Source of the DNA: Lachnospiraceae bacterium
Lineage (GTDB): Bacteria > Bacillota > Clostridia > Lachnospirales > Lachnospiraceae
Length of the DNA: 64,000 nucleotides
Assembly (NCBI GenBank): GCA_902362715.1
Contig: CABIXN010000004.1
Coordinates: 273,337 to 337,336, forward strand
Direction of reading: 5' to 3'
Made by a program: the position numbers and the translations under genes. The notes beneath the pieces are model-generated. The model had not been told where the DNA came from, did no database searches, and saw only the letters and a list, made by a program, of their open reading frames with translations. How positions within the stretch are numbered: the stretch's first letter is position 1; every line of letters begins with the position of its first letter. Of this stretch, positions 63,070 to 64,000 are shown piece by piece.

Positions 63070-63150
63070 TTACTCAATAAGTTCTATATAATTATTTTTA
63101 TTTACTTTCTTACTCAAAAAGTACCAACTTTATTATTCGTGATTACTCAA
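63070..63150. repeat. Three TTACTCAA direct repeats upstream of gdhA
   Basis: TTACTCAA occurs at 63070-63077, 63110-63117 and 63143-63150, spaced 40 and 33 bases apart, in a very AT-rich stretch that also holds a duplicated ATAATTATTTTTATT block. Could be binding sites or chance in AT-rich DNA. Confidence 0.4.
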
Positions 63151-63192
63151 GTGTTTTTACAGCCCAAAAGCTCCTCTTTCCCTCCCTAAAGC

Positions 63193-63231
63193 AAAAGAGC
63201 AGAAATGACACCTGCTCATCATCTCTGCTCT
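63193..63231 (-). terminator. Terminator of the FtsL-like gene
   Basis: AGAGCAGA (63224-63231, minus strand) pairs with TCTGCTCT (63196-63203) and is followed by TTTTGC. It overlaps the stop codon of the gene. Confidence 0.65.
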
Positions 63232-63739
63232 AATCTGTTTCCTCTATATCCTGATACTGAAGCATATAATCTTCACTGGCCACAGAATAATATTTAATTT
63301 GTCCCGGGTCTGCTGCCGTCATGCCAAGCTCCCTATCTGCTTTTTCTTTTATTTCCTTTAAATTCTGACTGGCATCTATTCTTTTCTCGTAAGCGTCATT
63401 GTCTGATACAGACTCTTCTAACTGCTGCTCTAACGCCGCAACCTCCGTCATCTGGGAAGCCACTTCTCCCTGAAGGGAAATATAGATATAACAGACAAAT
63501 CCACAGATTCCCAGTGCGATAGTCATAAAAAAAATAAAGCCTATATTCATGGACGCCGCACGTTCACGATTTTTTACTACATTCCGCTGTATTTCTTTTT
63601 TTCGAAACTGCTCTTTTCGTTCTGCCAGAACATGAGCAGGAACCTTAACCGGCTTTAATACAACGGAACCTTTAGCACCCGTTTCAAACTTATAGTACCG
63701 TCCTTTTGGCTCATAATCTATGTTATAATCTGAATCCAC
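63230..63739 (-). CDS. FtsL-like cell-division membrane protein
   Basis: 169 residues from a GTG at 63739 with GGAG six bases upstream; no ATG before residue 64. A basic cytoplasmic head (~1-65, RKKEIQRNVVKNRERAASM) precedes one membrane span (about 66-90, IGFIFFMTIALGICGFVCYIYI) and an extracytoplasmic Glu-rich coiled coil ending in DRELGMTAADPGQIKYYSV, the pattern of FtsL/DivIC septum proteins. An mraW (rsmH) gene would be expected upstream beyond the window edge. The longer cytoplasmic head than in Bacillus FtsL is typical of Clostridia. Confidence 0.78.
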   Translation of the reverse strand: MDSDYNIDYEPKGRYYKFETGAKGSVVLKPVKVPAHVLAERKEQFRKKEIQRNVVKNRERAASMNIGFIFFMTIALGICGFVCYIYISLQGEVASQMTEVAALEQQLEESVSDNDAYEKRIDASQNLKEIKEKADRELGMTAADPGQIKYYSVASEDYMLQYQDIEETD

Positions 63740-63810
63740 TTTTTACTCCAAACTGCTGTACATAATTTTTTCCGACTTGTAGAATAATATTTGTTAACTA
63801 CTATATCTAG

Positions 63811-63840
63811 TATATACGAAAATTCGTCATAAGTGTACAA
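63811..63840 (-). promoter_or_regulatory. Candidate promoter of the FtsL-like gene
   Basis: Minus strand TTGTAC (63835-63840), 18-base spacer, TATATA (63811-63816), ~65 nt before the GTG. The spacer contains the small palindrome ACGAA-AA-TTCGT. Confidence 0.45.
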
Positions 63841-64000
63841 AAAATTACATTTTTTTCAATTTTATGTAAATCTACCAAAGGACGTTTTTATTTCCTTCCG
63901 TTTCTGATTCAATTCTTATATTTTTCACAAAAACACTATATATATGGTTTCCTTTTATTTCCTCTACCAGATAACTTTATTTGAAATTTCTTCCAGCTTC
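63841..64000. other. Right edge, no gene seen
   Basis: AT-rich sequence with no reading frame above ~30 codons with a binding site, and no RNA gene or terminator that I can see. It may hold the 3' end of a transcript entering from beyond the window. Confidence 0.4.

Noticed and set aside
63816..63827. LexA/SOS box in the FtsL-like promoter (ACGAA-AA-TTCGT)
   Set aside because: Arm spacing is shorter than the Gram-positive LexA box and the core letters differ.

Overview
The window looks like a chromosomal segment of a spore-forming Firmicute of the class Clostridia, most likely family Lachnospiraceae and possibly Blautia-like. The evidence is the hup-rqcP-yabP-yabQ-divIC-spoIIE-tilS-hpt-ftsH order, CotS and YtvI sporulation genes, the ecfA1-ecfA2-ecfT-truA-(zinc ribbon)-rplM order, a glgC/glgD pair, a T-box in front of proS, and AT-rich intergenic DNA with sigma-A type promoters. 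The genus is inference. I see no transposase, integrase, phage gene, tRNA, rRNA or CRISPR array. Accessory content is limited to repeats and small modules between housekeeping genes.

Layout. 1-5.0 kb: end of an rplM transcript with a long leader, a zinc-ribbon protein, truA, the ECF vitamin-transporter energising module and trmL. 5.0-12.8 kb: an Lrp-type regulator coupled to an aminotransferase, an orphan HypE/AIR-synthase-like protein, a VanW surface protein, a 34-residue membrane miniprotein behind a DnaQ-type exonuclease, endonuclease III, and a B12-binding radical SAM protein. 12.8-18.0 kb: a corrinoid module (two corrinoid proteins and a RACo-like reactivase) with no substrate methyltransferase, a TetR regulator and a DUF134-NifX fusion. 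18.2-23.3 kb: a Na/phosphate transporter behind PhoP-box-like repeats, lactate dehydrogenase and a GH13 glucosidase. 23.6-31.4 kb: the sporulation, division and proteostasis cluster. 31.5-43.2 kb: phosphoglucomutase, CotS, CCA-adding enzyme, T-box/proS, YtvI, RluA with a two-component system, and metK. 43.4-53.6 kb: murA, aroK, a PrsA/SurA-like lipoprotein, mfd, pth and glgC-glgD. 53.7-59.2 kb, plus strand: a tandem array of structured 128-bp units leading into murC, a DnaA-box cluster leading into dnaD-dnaI, and prs. 59.4-63.7 kb: DUF3783 and Crh-like HPr proteins, a CDF metal exporter, gdhA and an FtsL-like protein.

The most unusual material is non-coding. (1) Two near-identical and one diverged 128-bp unit in direct tandem sit between an extended -10 promoter and murC; each of the first two can fold as a terminator-like hairpin followed by a three-way junction. 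(2) Five copies of a modular hairpin-rich intergenic repeat all lie in the same orientation. (3) Seven DnaA boxes, several abutting with no spacer, precede the helicase-loader operon. (4) The spoIIE promoter has a 21-bp spacer and 0A-like boxes. All coordinates and folds were worked out by eye. No alignment, folding or database search was run.
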